Below, piece by piece: positions 11,027 through 23,279 of a stretch of 64,000 nt of DNA. Positions within the stretch are counted from its first letter, which is position 1; each line of letters begins with the position of its first letter. The notes beneath the pieces were generated by a model that had not been told where the DNA came from, ran no database searches, and saw only the letters and a program-made list of their open reading frames with translations. This DNA is from Pyrenula massariospora (taxonomy: Eukaryota > Ascomycota > Eurotiomycetes > Pyrenulales > Pyrenulaceae): contig JAGFMI010000013.1 in the NCBI GenBank assembly GCA_021030905.1, forward strand, positions 558,001-622,000, given 5' to 3'. The position numbers were made by a program, and so were the translations under genes.

Positions 11027-12946
11027 CAGGGTGGCAGTTTAACTCTGGCCGCTAGAAGCTTCGCTGGAGAATGGTTTGGCTTGATGCAAGAGCTCACGAG
11101 GGAGGAATGCGGTGAGCGGAAGGGGCGGAGGAAAGGCTCAGAGCTCTCAAAAGCTTTGGCACAATGAACAGCAGGCAACCTTGGCCAATTTTGACGTTGC
11201 TGGATTCGAATTGAAGCTTGAGAGGGTTCGAGCGCTACGTGCGAAGGTGCAGGAGCAAACAAAGCGCAGGATGTCGTTGTTTTCAAGGTGGCGGATGTCG
11301 CGGATCGACGCCGAGAGCAGGCTCCGACAGCTACCTATACAGGGCGCAAATAGCGATGAACGGCGGAGTAGAGATTTCCAGGTGTTCGAAGTGGGTGAAA
11401 GGGACGGTGGCGATGGGGTTTGGATTGGGGGAAGAGGGGGCATTTATGGGACTGAATTGGCTTAGAGGAATCGCGAGATCGAGATCTGTTTACACACTAC
11501 GTACCAACCCAGCTCCACCTCCGATGCCGCCTGCCAGTCATGTTGGCTATGCCCGGCGTTCTTCAATTTTCTGATCCTGTTCGTCTCGTGTGTCTGCCGT
11601 ATTCCGTGCAGCCGCATTCACTTCTAGCGTTGCGCAACCTTCTCTTGTTTCTCGCTCCACTGAAGAGGGAGAGACAATTCCGTAGGAGGCGACCCCGCAC
11701 TTGATTGGCTCGGCGATCTCTACCGGCCACACACAGCCAACTTTTCGCCGCCTCGCGACTTCACTCCCACACATCCAACAACTCGCCGTCTCAATATTCT
11801 CCTGGCCGAGAACGAAGTTCCTGGGCTTCTCACGACCTCTCAGGCGGCCATGATGACGAGAACGGCATTAATAAAGATCAAGGTATGTTCCGGTGGACGT
11901 TGGTCATAGCCACGGCGCATAGAGTCGGCACGGCAGTCAATGCCGACGAGGTACCGCGTCTTCAACAGAAGGCGCCATATTATCTTGAGTACCATCAGGT
12001 CTTCAAGGCGGGGTTTGGGGGGCAGTCATGCATCCCCTCACTGCTCCCACAAGGCGTGGAAGAGCTTGGTGCAGCAAATAGCGGAAGAAGTGGTGGCCAG
12101 CCACTGACCCCCCCCTTCCCACTTCGGCGTCTCGGCAAAAGATCTACACTCCTAGCCTCTTTCAAACGATGGCATTTGTAATGAAAGTCGACCTTCAGCA
12201 CCCGAAACATGGGAAATCTCGATCCCCCCGAGCTTGGCCCGGCCAAGAATGCGTTTATTTCCCGCTCGAACCCCGCGATCTCGTGCATCGAAATCCTCAA
12301 CAGCTCAGCCATGACGCGTCTTATCATCTCATTGGCCACGCGGACATTGCACCCGCTCTCCAAGCTGTAATGCTTAATTGGGTACAATCTGCGCTTATAT
12401 TTTCCATCACGTTATCTGATGCACCTGGAACATATTTATTTCATGGTCAGCCTCAATAACATTTCAGTCACCTTTCTCATAGATCGGCCGTAGCCACACA
12501 CACCACGCTTTGGACTACGGAGACTGCAGCGATACGGAAAAAAGAACTAGACAAATCCATAGGATTCTGCGGCAGAGATATCTTGGACGTAAAGACGAGC
12601 ATAGCCAATCCACATACATGACTTCTTTCAGGTATGTTCGACTTGTCTTGGAAAGCCGTAGCGGCAAGAGATGGCTGGATCAATTCATCAGGTGCCAGCG
12701 ACAGACCTCACGTTATGTTGCAGCTGTTGGGTTGATTCCAACACATCATATCATGTCGCATAGCTCAGGTATGCAAATACGTCTAAGGCGATCACCTAGG
12801 TTTACTTTTAATGAGAAACATATGGTGAGTAATTTCTGCAAGTGGTTTGTATTGTCTTATGTACAACTTCTTCATCATTCTACGTTCTTCTTTCTCGCAT
12901 TCTCCCAGTCATCTCCCTTAGGGCTTGAACGCTTGTGAAAAACCAT
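11027..12946. other. 1.9-kb region without a supportable gene
   Basis: The first few hundred bases are the upstream and leader region of the bZIP gene. Beyond that are short frames on both strands (11705-12181 plus, 11995-12387 minus, 12510-12938 plus). The minus frame contains an amphipathic helical stretch (MIRRVMAELLRISMHEIAGF), and a short plus frame at 11851-11883 ends at an AAG|GTATGT splice-donor-like site. Neither could be extended into a recognisable spliced gene, so a diverged or lineage-specific gene here is possible but unproven. Confidence 0.3.
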
Positions 12947-13517
12947 CTAAGAACGACGAGGTACACGGCGGACCTTTTTCGCAGCGCCAGTCGCAGTGGC
13001 ACAACCCGATGAGCTGGCTGCGCTTGAGGCGGCCGGAGCAGAGCTCGAGCTCGCTGCACCGGCGTTCCCAGCAGTAGAAGTCCCCGTGAAGCTCGTAGCG
13101 GTGGTCGATTGTTGAGCTTGATCGCACGCATCTATAAATTATTGTTAATCACGTTTGAACTACAAAGAAAGCCCGTGGTCACCTACCCTTCTGGGTCTGG
13201 CAAGCGCTCACGGTCAGCGAGCCCTGGTTCCCACTACCATTGGCCGCATCGGCGCATTTGTTAAATTGCACGTCGCAAGTTCTCTGCGCCGCAGCTGCGA
13301 AATTGACGAACGTGTCACCGTTGACCTCGAATGGGCGTTTTGGATCTCCGGAGTTGGTGATGGGCAAAGCTGCCGCGCCGAGGTTGCCGGTGAAGGTCTG
13401 CAGGTTGTCGGCGGTCTGGCGAGGAAGGATTCCCGGACGGACGGAACGCTCGGAGTAGAGAACGCGAGCGGAGGAGGCGGATAGGAGGAAGGGTAGTGTG
13501 AGAATGAAGGTCTTCAT
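12947..13517 (-). CDS. Small secreted Ser/Ala-rich protein, cell-wall-type
   Basis: Two exons on the minus strand (13517-13187 and 13131-12947) with a 55-nt GTAGGT...TATAG intron give 171 residues. The N-terminus is a clear signal peptide (MKTFILTLPFLLSASSARV). The middle has four cysteines in a pattern common in small fungal secreted proteins (CDVQFNKCADAA...ACQTQKDACDQA). The rest is Ser/Thr/Ala/Gly-rich and probably O-glycosylated. It ends in a basic tail (AKKVRRVPRRS) instead of the hydrophobic GPI signal that often follows such regions, so either it is not GPI-anchored or the true last exon is different. A TATATA element lies about 190 bases upstream of the start codon. Function unknown; a structural wall protein or a host-interaction protein would both fit. 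Confidence 0.75.
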
Positions 13518-15698
13518 CTCGGATTTCTTGGCGTTTCGTTTATGATAAAGCGTGGAAACAAGGTGCTATTTCAAAGATCTGTACAGCGAAGTGAATGCGT
13601 GATGATAAAGAGTGGCCGGCACGTCCAAGAACCAAAAGAAACGAATGTGGGTGATGAAGAGAGACTTTGATGGTTGGGACTGGGTTGGTATGAGGTTTGG
13701 GGATCCCATATATACGAGATGCAGTCCGCCATGCCTCGGTTGGATACCGTCGCCGTCATCATGGGTAAATAATGCTAGGGGCAAAGGGCCATGCAAACGG
13801 AACGACCGTTTTGCATGAGGTTTGCCTGGACCTGCGACTCCCGACGCAACAGACTAGCTTTAGTGCCAAGGAGGCAAGGCTGAAGGCCTCAGCCTGATGG
13901 CCCGGGTTTTCCAGATGTGTCCTTCCGAAAAAGCAAACATGGTGTTGAATGTCGTCAAAGGGAGATTGCAGCAACACGGTCTCAAACGATCGATAGTCCA
14001 CAGCCTTTGCCATCGTATACCATTCTGATCTCTACGGAAGTTCTGTTCTGAGCCTTGGCCTAGCCCTTCTCCTGGAGGGGGTACATAAAAGCGGCCAAAT
14101 CTGCGCGCCTACCTTGCATTAATCTCGAGATCAAGCATGATCGCCACATGGTCTGACTTGCATCTGTTCGTCCGTCAAATTTCATAAGAAGCGAGGCCCC
14201 TCCGTGGCCTGTGCGAAGCGAGGCATCATCCCGAGATCACGGGCGCAATCGCTCCACCGGGAAAGGGACATAAATTTCAGGCACGATCTGACGTTTCGGT
14301 TGGTGCGCACCGAGAAAAGTGTCATGCCCTGCCGTGAAAGCTTGATTATGTGGTCAGAGAGCGCGCTGCCATTGCAGCACCGAGAGAGCCGAACAATCCG
14401 AAGGTATCACGAGCCTATGCATTGGGGCACCTCGCTTTGAGCTCGCTAGCTGATCGAACAGGTATTTGACTGACACTCCCAATGCATCGTTGCCCGAGCA
14501 AGTGGCCAAGTGCGCGCTGAATCTGCCTCTTTGGACTAGATGAAATCGATCGTCCCAGGCCGAGGCGTCGCAAGTGCTCTGGCAGACCAGATCGATAATC
14601 TTACGAGCGTAGCAAAGTCCTTTGCCAGGGGATGGCGGGCTGACGTGACGAGCCTCTAGCAAGATTGCAGCGGTTGTGAGTGCAGTAGATGGTTGTTTGA
14701 TCTGCTGGCGATGATAGATTAAGTGTTCGAGGGGTCAAGACGCCCAACGTCGCAGGAGGAGAGAACGGGCCAGATTAGCGACGGGCCTTCGGGACCGCTT
14801 CGGGGGCATACGGCGCCTAACGCATGGGTAAGTTCTCCAGCGCTCCGTGCCAGTGCATCCTTTACCCGCTCATAGTTCTTTGCTTGTTGCTGTTATTCGA
14901 GGTCCTTTTTATTTGGTTGAGGTAGGTGGCCACTAAGTCCCCACTTTAGAACAAACGTAGTTACTAGGCTGCGTAGAGAGACATATTGTACCAACTCACG
15001 GCGCTCGAAAAATATCGGCTTCCGGTAGGTAGGTAACTTCACATTGCAGGGCTTACGAATTCAGGCATGATGATTGCCCAAGGGGTCTTGGGTCCTTGAT
15101 CGAAGCTGAGGCTCTAGAAGTCTCTCCCTTCGCCGCACAGTAAAGTAGAATGTAGAAGAATACAAAATGTTGCAATGCTGCTTTATCCTATGCTTGACCC
15201 GTGCAGAGCTTTGGAATTGTGATTATAGCGTTCCTCTTCGCGTCGAAAGCGAAGAGCCTCTATCGAAGTAATATAGCCTCACCAAGGCCAGGGAAAGCAG
15301 AATTTCCTGTTCCCGCACAGCTGAGCTTTATGTACTGCACATTAGCAACACCGTCACGCTTTAGAGGGTATCGCATTGGAATTTGTCAACTTTTTAGATT
15401 TTGATTTTGATCGAAGAACAATCCAGCCGGTCTGGACAAAGGCCTATATCGAGGTAGAACGCTCCAAGCTCTGCCTCCTCAACATATCCTTAATGTCTAT
15501 CCTTCCTTGGTCGCAGGTTTAAACAGGCCACTCCAGTTGCGCCTCAACACCGCAGTCGCGGATGCGAATGCTGTGCCATGCTATCTTTTTTTAGTGGCCC
15601 AGATTCTAATCCTCAAGACGCTGTAAACTCTCTCGCTGTCGTGCTGCAATATTAAGCACAATCACGGCGTAGACACTACCTTACACCCCATCCAAGGA
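13518..15698. other. 2.2-kb intergenic region
   Basis: Upstream region of the secreted-protein gene (TATATA near 13711) and downstream region of SMD2. Short frames at 13759-14013, 14204-14440 and 14354-14662 have no recognisable content and overlap one another on opposite strands. No tRNA-like clover-leaf or long repeat was recognised. Confidence 0.4.
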
Positions 15699-16495
15699 CT
15701 AACTCAGCAGAACCAAGATTACTGAATCACCTCGAAGAAACCTGCCACATGTTAGCCAAGAACTATCTGTGATGTAGATAACGTTGCGCACATTTTGCTG
15801 ATGAAGCGATCCTTGTTAATGCCTTTACCGCCCTTTTTCGGTTTCTCCTCCCACATTTCCTTGACGTTTTCCAGAACCATGTTGCAATGCCGGTCAAACG
15901 CCTTGACCCTTGCTAGTAACTTTCGATTATTTCGACACGAGATCAACACTTGAGTGTGGGTGCGAGTGGCGGTTTGTAAGATTGAGAGAGGACCAGAGGT
16001 TAGTTCATGCTCTTCGAGCAAAGCTACTTCATATTCACTGTGAGATGATTAGTGGAATTGTCCGTGAATGAATCTGCGTGAGTCAAGATTTTGGTCGCCA
16101 AAATCGATGAAAGGGACGCTAGAGTGCTGGCAGAGTCTGTTGTGTTGATACCGTAGTCTTGGCGTTGAGCGGTGGCAGCGACATTGGCAGTGGGGGCGAA
16201 ATATGAGGGTGGGTGGGGTGGAAAACGTGATCGCGAGATAATTACGATTAAGAGAGGCTCGGCGGGGGTGCAAGGAAAATCAAAAATCAAAAATCAAGGC
16301 AATGCGGGAACCAGAAACAAAAGCGGGGTTGAAACATACATGAGTTCGCTGCGTGGCTTGTTAAGGAGCTCTCTGTGCACCAGGTCAGCAACAGGACGGA
16401 TAGCGATGGGGGCAGAACGGAGAGCGGCGATATGAGTCATATGACCGACGGACGGGGGAGATAGAGCAGACATACTGTATCTTTGAATCGGCCAT
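15699..16495 (-). CDS. SMD2: Small nuclear ribonucleoprotein Sm D2
   Basis: Four small exons on the minus strand, 16495-16476, 16372-16340, 16037-15792 and 15741-15699, join in frame to 113 residues beginning [17 protein letters not shown] and ending [13 protein letters not shown]. The Sm1 motif contains [18 protein letters not shown] with [11 protein letters not shown]; the Sm2 motif is MFLRGDSVI. SmD2 is a core subunit of the heptameric Sm ring on U1, U2, U4 and U5 snRNAs and is needed for splicing in the nucleus. Introns are 103, 302 and 50 nt; the last has a textbook GGCTAAC branch site. The 302-nt second intron is much longer than most here and contains three tandem GATTTTT units. The second junction gives Ile where relatives often have Thr, so that boundary is slightly less sure. 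Divergent from the Ams2-like gene. Confidence 0.9.
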
Positions 16496-17152
16496 GGCGG
16501 TCCGCAAAGTATAAAGGTCTCAATATCCCCCAGATGTTTTGTCTTTTGGGGACTCTAAGAAAAAGGTTCTGCCTGCCAAGGGTTGCGCGGCCGGTGAAAC
16601 AATTTGCCGAAAAAAAGCCAAGACCGGAAACTAGATAAGCCAACCATCTTGGGACTAGCGCGGGAGGTGCATCGCGATTGCCCCCAAAGCTCTGTGGCTC
16701 CTTGGCTCCCGCAGCCTGCCAAGACTGACGCAGCGCGACAGCTCCAACGCCAATCACCGGCGCGCTCTGTTTGGCCTTTGGGCTTGTTGCTCCGCGCTTC
16801 AGTGTCGCGTCCTCTATCATACCTGGCCCTTTGGTTGTCTTGGTTAAGGAATTATTCACATAGACCACTGCCTTTTTTTCGCCTTCCTTTGTATCTATTC
16901 CATGTAACCTTGACCTATTTTCCTCTTCTCTGAGCGTTGAACAGCGGTTTACCATCTGGCGTCTTCCTTCAACAAGCCATCTTACGATCAACGAGGCATT
17001 TTATCAGACACCCGAATCTGTAAAGTGCTATCGAGCATGCTATCTTGCTCCCTTGAACCCGAGCATTTCTAGCTCTCTATTCGTCACTTTCGATTGTCGA
17101 AAGTTATCACAACCCTGCATCGATTCCCGATCGGTAATACCGAGCAGCTCAA
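16496..17152. promoter_or_regulatory. Divergent promoter region SMD2 / Ams2-like
   Basis: 657 bases between two start codons on opposite strands. The half next to the Ams2-like gene is CT-rich (16840-17100), as is usual upstream of expressed fungal genes. Opposite-strand frames here have no recognisable content. Confidence 0.45.
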
Positions 17153-20100
17153 ATGGCTTCCCCTAACGAAGGTCTGCCCATGCGGCCGATGAAGCTGAAG
17201 ATCCTCTATACATTCGATCCAGATGCCAGAAATAATTGCCTAGCAAGACCACCAGGAGTTATTGACGTTCATACTGCAACTTTGGATGATGGGAACGAGA
17301 TTGGGGTGGTGGATCTCAAGACCTGTGCATCTGCACTTGCCCAAGCCAGTCCAGAGCTGGTGGGCGCAGGCAACAACGATTACACTGTCTACGCCTATGA
17401 CTACAGTGAGCCAGACGTTCCGCTTGCCGGGCAGGGTATGCTGTCGTGGGCTCTCGCGTCTCCCCAACAATCGCTCGACTTTGCTCAGACAACTAAGATG
17501 GTGACCGGTCGTGTCACTCGCAACCTCCTCGCTCTTTTTTCCCGCAACTCTTCTGAGACGCTAGAGGTGAAGCTACGGCTTACGCCTGTCCAGGGCAAGA
17601 CTCAGGGAGAATATCTGGAAAGCCTTCAAACATACCAAGCCATGAGCAACATAATCGGGCAAGACTTTGATGCTCAAGCATGGACGAGCTTTGTCCAGGC
17701 TAATCCAGGATTGCTCGCTCCAGGGGCGATAAACTCGAGAAATCAGCATACGGGATCCCCTTCACCGGCGGATCGGTCAAGTCTAGAGAATGTTCAACGT
17801 TTACTCAGTGGGGAAGCAAGCAACAGCCAGAGCTTCTCAAGACCAGGCAGCCGATCTGGAACCCCTATGCTAAGTCAACCTCTTGCCCCCGCCGATCGTC
17901 GTGTCTCTTCCCATTCGAGACCAAGCTCGCGTAGCTCCATGCGGGATGGAAGCGTGTCAGTCCCTCTACAGAGTTCACATCAACGACGCGCTTCGGTCAA
18001 TAGTGGCTATTGTAGTGGAGACGAAGCATTTGAGGATGGTCCCGCCAAAAAAAGAGCGAAGCTTACACAGCCAGCGTGGCAGGGCACGCCTGATTTCAAT
18101 ATCGAACGACAACCAGATTCTCTTAGAGTCGCCGCTAGCACGGCCGCATCTGTTCGCCTTCACCGACCAACACCCGTGAATCCAGCAGTGTTCAAACAAG
18201 ATGGAGACAACACCAACAACGAGGAGCCTGTTAGACCGCCCACACCAGTCCCGGCGAGCGGCCGAGCTCCTCTGCGCCGCGCTGCTACTGTTTCTAGTGG
18301 ACTTAGACGGGAGTCGATCATACGGTCCTCATCCCCTCAAATTCCTCCTCCAGGTGCAGGCTTGGAATATGTCTCGGCTGAGTCAGCGCTTTCTCCAGAT
18401 GCTCATAGCAATGTCAGTTCCTACAGTACGCCTGCGACAGCCAACATTCCTTCGTCCCCACCAATGTTGATGGGACAACAATCGAATATGTCCAGTCCGG
18501 TCCTTCCGCCCATGCACAAAGTAGACGATTCTGGATTTATGAGTGGCAATTTTGAAGATTTTCTCAATGATGACCCGCTGATGAACTTTGATGAAGGAAA
18601 CGGCAATGTTCCGCAGCTAGACTTTGAAAATTTCGAAAATGGCCAACCTTTTTTAGTGAATGGACCTGGCCCGAATAGCCACGATCAGCAACAAGTGCCA
18701 CGTGTCGCCCCTCAACCGCCAGCTACACAAAGTGCCACCACTCAACAGCCACAAGGACAGGTCAATGCTTCATTGTCAACCCAATCAGAAACAGCAATTC
18801 AGCCACCAAAACCTCAAGGGCAAGCCCAAACTCAGGCTAGCCAAGCTCCTCCCAAGAAGCATGTTCCAATAGCGCCAGCTATTCGCCCGGCCTCTAGAAC
18901 AGGCGTTCGCTCCCCACGGATTGCCCCTGCGCCTGCACCTATGACGCGGCAGGTGCAGGAGGAAGCCAAACTCCCTCAGCTACGACCAAGTGTCCTACAT
19001 AGCGATCCAGGAGGACCTTCTCTACAAAGGTCACGTACATGGGCAGGCGAATTGAGTGATATTCCCGGGTCAGATGCAGGGTTGAGCACGGACAATCTGA
19101 CCAAAGAAAGAAGACGAAAGCTTGGTAAAGAGCAGACACATGCTCGGCTTGAGGCTGCCGTCAAAACTGGGCAAGTGCCGCCATTTTGCGAGAATTGTGG
19201 CACCATTGACACTCCTGCGTGGCGCAAGGCCTGGTCAAAAATGTTCGGTGGTGGATATGATCTCATGCAATGCTCTGGCAAGGACGGCCAATTTGTATGT
19301 AAAGAAATCCTGGAGCAGGATGAAAGTGGGTACGTGAAGCTATTTCGCGCGTATAAGCTGCAGAAAGCTCCGGGGGACAAGGAGGATGAATTTGCCTCCG
19401 TGAATTTGTGCAATTGTGAGTGTGTACTATTTTGACAAGCGACACAACACTGACTGTTCTAGCCTGTGGACTCTGGCTCCAGAAAAACAAGTCGATGCGG
19501 CCGGAATCACGTTGGAATAAAAAGGCAAAAGACCCGAATGAAAAGAGGAAACGCCCAGACCGTTCACGAAATCAGCGTAATGCTTCTAAGCGAGTCAAAG
19601 GCGGAGATGCATCCAAAAGTGACGCTCCCACCGAACCAGCGTCCTCACCTCCTGACGAAGGGTCAGATGGAGCTGAAGAAGACGAGAGCGGCGAAGGCAG
19701 TACCTCATCAAAACGAGAAGAGAGCAGAGACAATACCGAGCCGCAACTTCCTCCAAACGAGCCACGGATGCGATCTAAAAGCGATGGGGCTACGCCAGGT
19801 TCTAGAGAGTCCAGAAAACACCCTTCCAGGAATACCTTTACTGAACGGACTGTGCTTTCGAGCCCTCTTCGTCATTCTGGTTCCGATCATAATGACCCCC
19901 TTCAGATCGATCTGACACCAAAACCACTACGTCGTCAGCTTTTTTCCTCTCCGACACGGCCTTCTGATCCGGGAGTCCTAAGTGAGGTATCTCCAAACAT
20001 TGTCCGCAGGAGCCCTCGACTTAACAAGACACGCGATGTCCTTAGCCCTACAAAACGTTCACCTCCGAAAGCTGCTTCTATAATTTGCCAGCAGAAGACG

Positions 20101-20931
20101 CCTCTCCGCAAACAGGCAGCCACTGATGACCTTGATGACCTCTTCAATGGGTCTGACAATGAGAACGCTTCCCTTGCACGACCGCCTCAAACTCCTACTC
20201 CAATACGACGCTCTGGACGCCTTTTAGCAAGCACACCTAATCGATCATCGCATATCCCTTTACACGAGGACATTGACCCCCAAATCCTCACTCCTTCGCA
20301 ACAGCGCCTTCTCCACATTATGCGATCACCGAAAGGCCAAGCCCAGGTCACACAGCATCCAAAGATCGCCGCGCTACTAGATGACGCTCCAAGCAATGTT
20401 TCAAACGAGATGACGCCGTTCACTCGTCAAATACAAGCTATTCTTGAAGAGAATGATAATGCCATGCCCTCATCAAGTCCAGTGCCATCGAAGAGCAAGG
20501 GCAAAAAGCTCCCTACATTCGACTTTCTAGATCTACCCAGCCTAAAGGGCAGCAACAACAACAGCCCAGATAAAGAAAATCAAATGCATGTTGATTTCTC
20601 GGAATTCACACATTTAAACAGTGATGGCATTGCAGAGAATGGTACATTTGCCGGTTTAGACTTGCAGGACCTCATCAGCACCGATGTGCCGATGCCGAGC
20701 TCACCTCCAATCTTCATGGATGGGTGGGCTGGGTGGCCGGAGAAGGATCAGCAGGAAGCAGACGGAGGCCAGCAGCAGAGGAGGATCAGTCCCAGGCGGA
20801 AAGGCCAGATGGCACAGCCGCAGATGCATCAGGTTGACTCTGCTATTGGGTTGATGGATATGAGTGAAATGGACTTGGATGATGGGAATCTCGACAGGCT
20901 TATAGAGCAGGTCTTTTCATCGGCAGGGTGA
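17153..20931 (+). CDS. Ams2/Spt21-type GATA-like zinc-finger protein
   Basis: Two exons (17153-19415, 19463-20931; 47-nt intron) give 1243 residues. The N-terminal 190 residues carry the Ams2/Spt21 signature: MKLKILYTFDPDARNNCLAR, VVDLKTCASALAQASPELV, a DYTVYAYDYSE block and QGMLSWALA. The zinc finger has its first pair in PPFCENCGTIDTPAWRKAW (near residue 680) and its second in NLCNSCGLWLQ (near 755), so the loop between Cys pairs is about 70 residues instead of 17-18. The splice junction falls inside the second pair and restores it. The remainder is disordered, Ser/Pro/Gln-rich with basic patches. S. pombe Ams2 and yeast Spt21 drive S-phase histone gene expression, and Ams2 also affects CENP-A loading; a nuclear role is inferred. 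Confidence 0.85.
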
Positions 20932-21233
20932 CCGGAGGGAAAGTACATGTCTGAGCATGTTAGACTATTGTCCAAGATCAGTAGCTTGAACGCTTCGCAG
21001 ATACTTGTGCATAGACCATAGTGCCTTTTGTAGGACCCCAAGACCACTTAGCTCACGAATAAGTATTTTCACAGCGGCTAGGCCCATCGAACACTCTCCA
21101 CCATTCACCTCAGATAAACCACGAATCCGAATATGCTCCCCCCCAAAACTCCCCCAACCATTCATCTCTTCTCCCCATCTAAAACCAAACCACGTTTGTA
21201 GAAAACACACATCCATTTGGCCCCTACCACGCC

Positions 21234-21691
21234 CTAATCCCCGCCATCGTAAAAAATCTCCTTGACCCGATGCGTCGCCTCCACCACCGCTTCGTACGCC
21301 CTCATATCGATCCCGCTCACACTCCCCGTCCTCTCATCCGTGTAGCTCGGCCACTCCGTGCTGCTCAACAACTTGAGCCCCTCCCCCATCCCGCCCTCCA
21401 GGTTGATCACCTTGCCCAGCACTTCGTACGTGCTGTTGAGGCGGAGGTGGGAATCCCTGCATGAGCGCAGCGGATGTGGTTAGTACCAGGGGTGGGGATG
21501 TTAGGGGGGGGAGAGAATGGGTACCGGTTTAGGATGCAGACGACGCTCGAGCCGCAGGACTCGAGGGTGGCCTGGTCGCCGCGGAGGGAGGTGATGGTGC
21601 CGAGGAGGCGGACGACGGGGGTGGTGGGGTGTTGTGAGGGGGCGAAGTTGTGGATGTGCGTGGGGAGGATGCGGGGGGTGGAGGTGGACAT
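21234..21691 (-). CDS. RPA3: Replication protein A small subunit (RPA14/RPA3)
   Basis: Two exons on the minus strand (21691-21525, 21456-21234; 68-nt intron ending GCAG) give 129 residues. The frame change at the junction rebuilds ILNRDSHLRLNSTYEVLGKV, the core of the RPA3 OB fold. The start MSTSTPRILPTHIHNF and the C-terminal helix MRAYEAVVEATHRVKEIFYD also match the family. RPA3 is the smallest subunit of the heterotrimeric single-strand DNA-binding complex used in replication, repair and recombination. A Ser/Thr/Gly-rich insertion (near 21310-21350) is longer than in yeast or human. It converges on the Ams2-like gene. A long T-rich tract (21692-21716) lies immediately upstream of the start. 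Confidence 0.85.
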
Positions 21692-23279
21692 TTTCTTTTT
21701 TTTTTTCTTTGTTTTTGGGCTGGGAGGGAAGGGGGAAGGGGTTTGGGTTTTGTTGTTTGGTCTGGTGGAAGGGGCTTAGGGGGGGGTGGAAGGTTTGTTG
21801 GTAGGCTGAGGTGGATGGATACCTAGATGGGCGGTGGCGGAGGTGGTGATTCTATGTACTGTACGGTCCTCGGGTGGGGCGTCGCGGTCGCGTCGGACGC
21901 GTAAAGGGGTGGTGATGGATGATGTCACGTGCGGCTGGGGCTTATGATAACTACCACTGTAATTGCGATGCTGCCTTTGGAGCTATTTGATGTATCTTTT
22001 ACTTTGCAGCTGGGCTATCTTTGCTCGCACATCTACGATATTTTTTATGAGTGACAATCGCTCGCGCGCATGGGAACGCTTCTGTTGTGTCCCTTGATAA
22101 GAGAAATGATCACAGCTCCGATCACCGCTTGATGAGGAGTGTATCAAGCTGAACGCGTAGATGTTGCAGGCCAGGCATTGACAAGACGTCACTGTTGGGG
22201 CTGGATGCCTTGAAAATCATTGCAATTCATCTGTTTATTACCAGCTGCTGAAAGCTTGGGAATGATTTGTACAGCTTGGTAGGACGGCTACATCTGTAGC
22301 TAGGACGATCGGAATGACTAAATGAGTAAACAGCAAGCAGCTTTTGAAGACATTCTGATGAGGCTGCGAGCGAATTGGGCAGTCTGCCGGATACGCTTGA
22401 TCCTGCTATGAACATGTTGTGCAGGTCACGTACGCGGAAAGCAGGAAACTAGTGACAACATACGTTAGCAGCTGTTGATGTATGCTTCCGTAGCTAACGT
22501 TAGTCGGAAGGGTCCAAAGGTCCTCATTTTATAAGGACGCACTGCAGATGCCCCTGTGCCACTCATCTCAACCACAAAGCAACTTTGATAGATGCTTCAT
22601 GAGAACACCATCGCGATGAGTTTAATTACGATTGTAGCCAGCAATGCCGCGATGACGGCAGATAAATATAGGACGACTAGCCCGCCTTCAACAATAATTC
22701 CAAACGAGGAACCTTTATGTCGCACATGACAAATGATGGCCCAGTCTGCAGGTGTATTGGTCAGCACATACAACGGCTGTCAGGAATTATAGATGCGAGC
22801 CTTCTCCGCCCGATCAAGTCGAAGACCCAAGCTGCATCGTTGCTTGGAAAGATGCCAGGGACAGCTGCCACGTGGCCCCCCTCTATGCATCAGAGGATTA
22901 GAAAGGAAGTGCAGGCATTTTCGACAAGAAGAGCTTGCCTAGACTTACACAGTTCACAGATGGCTCCTTAGGATGCTAGATATCATCCCATACCCAGACT
23001 CGGTGCACATGTGGTTGTCTAAGACTGCTGGCCCCCAAATTCGATGTCGTCCTGAGCCATGATCAGCATGACAGACTGACCAGTTGTTGATCGGGATTGC
23101 TTTGTAGGTTTGGCTTATTCATGGAGCTTTCCTGCAGTCTCCCTACTTTGATGCTTTTGCGAGAGGTGTTCTGTACGTCCTTAGAGCCCTGACCTTTGAC
23201 TTTCTGTTTTCTTCATGCACAACCTCTCCTTCATACTTTTTTGCGCCCTCCTACTTCGATTTCTACATCTGCTAGAATC
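21692..23279. other. 1.6-kb intergenic region, divergent RPA3 / 7TM gene
   Basis: Begins with a T-rich tract and a G-rich stretch just upstream of RPA3. Further right are only short frames (22717-22971 and others) without recognisable content. The last 100 bases before 23280 are CT-rich leader-like sequence. Confidence 0.4.

Noticed and set aside
11705-12938. Three frames of 130-158 codons in the bZIP - secreted protein spacer
   Set aside because: They lie on both strands, have no recognisable domains and could not be extended by splicing; kept only as a note in the region entry.
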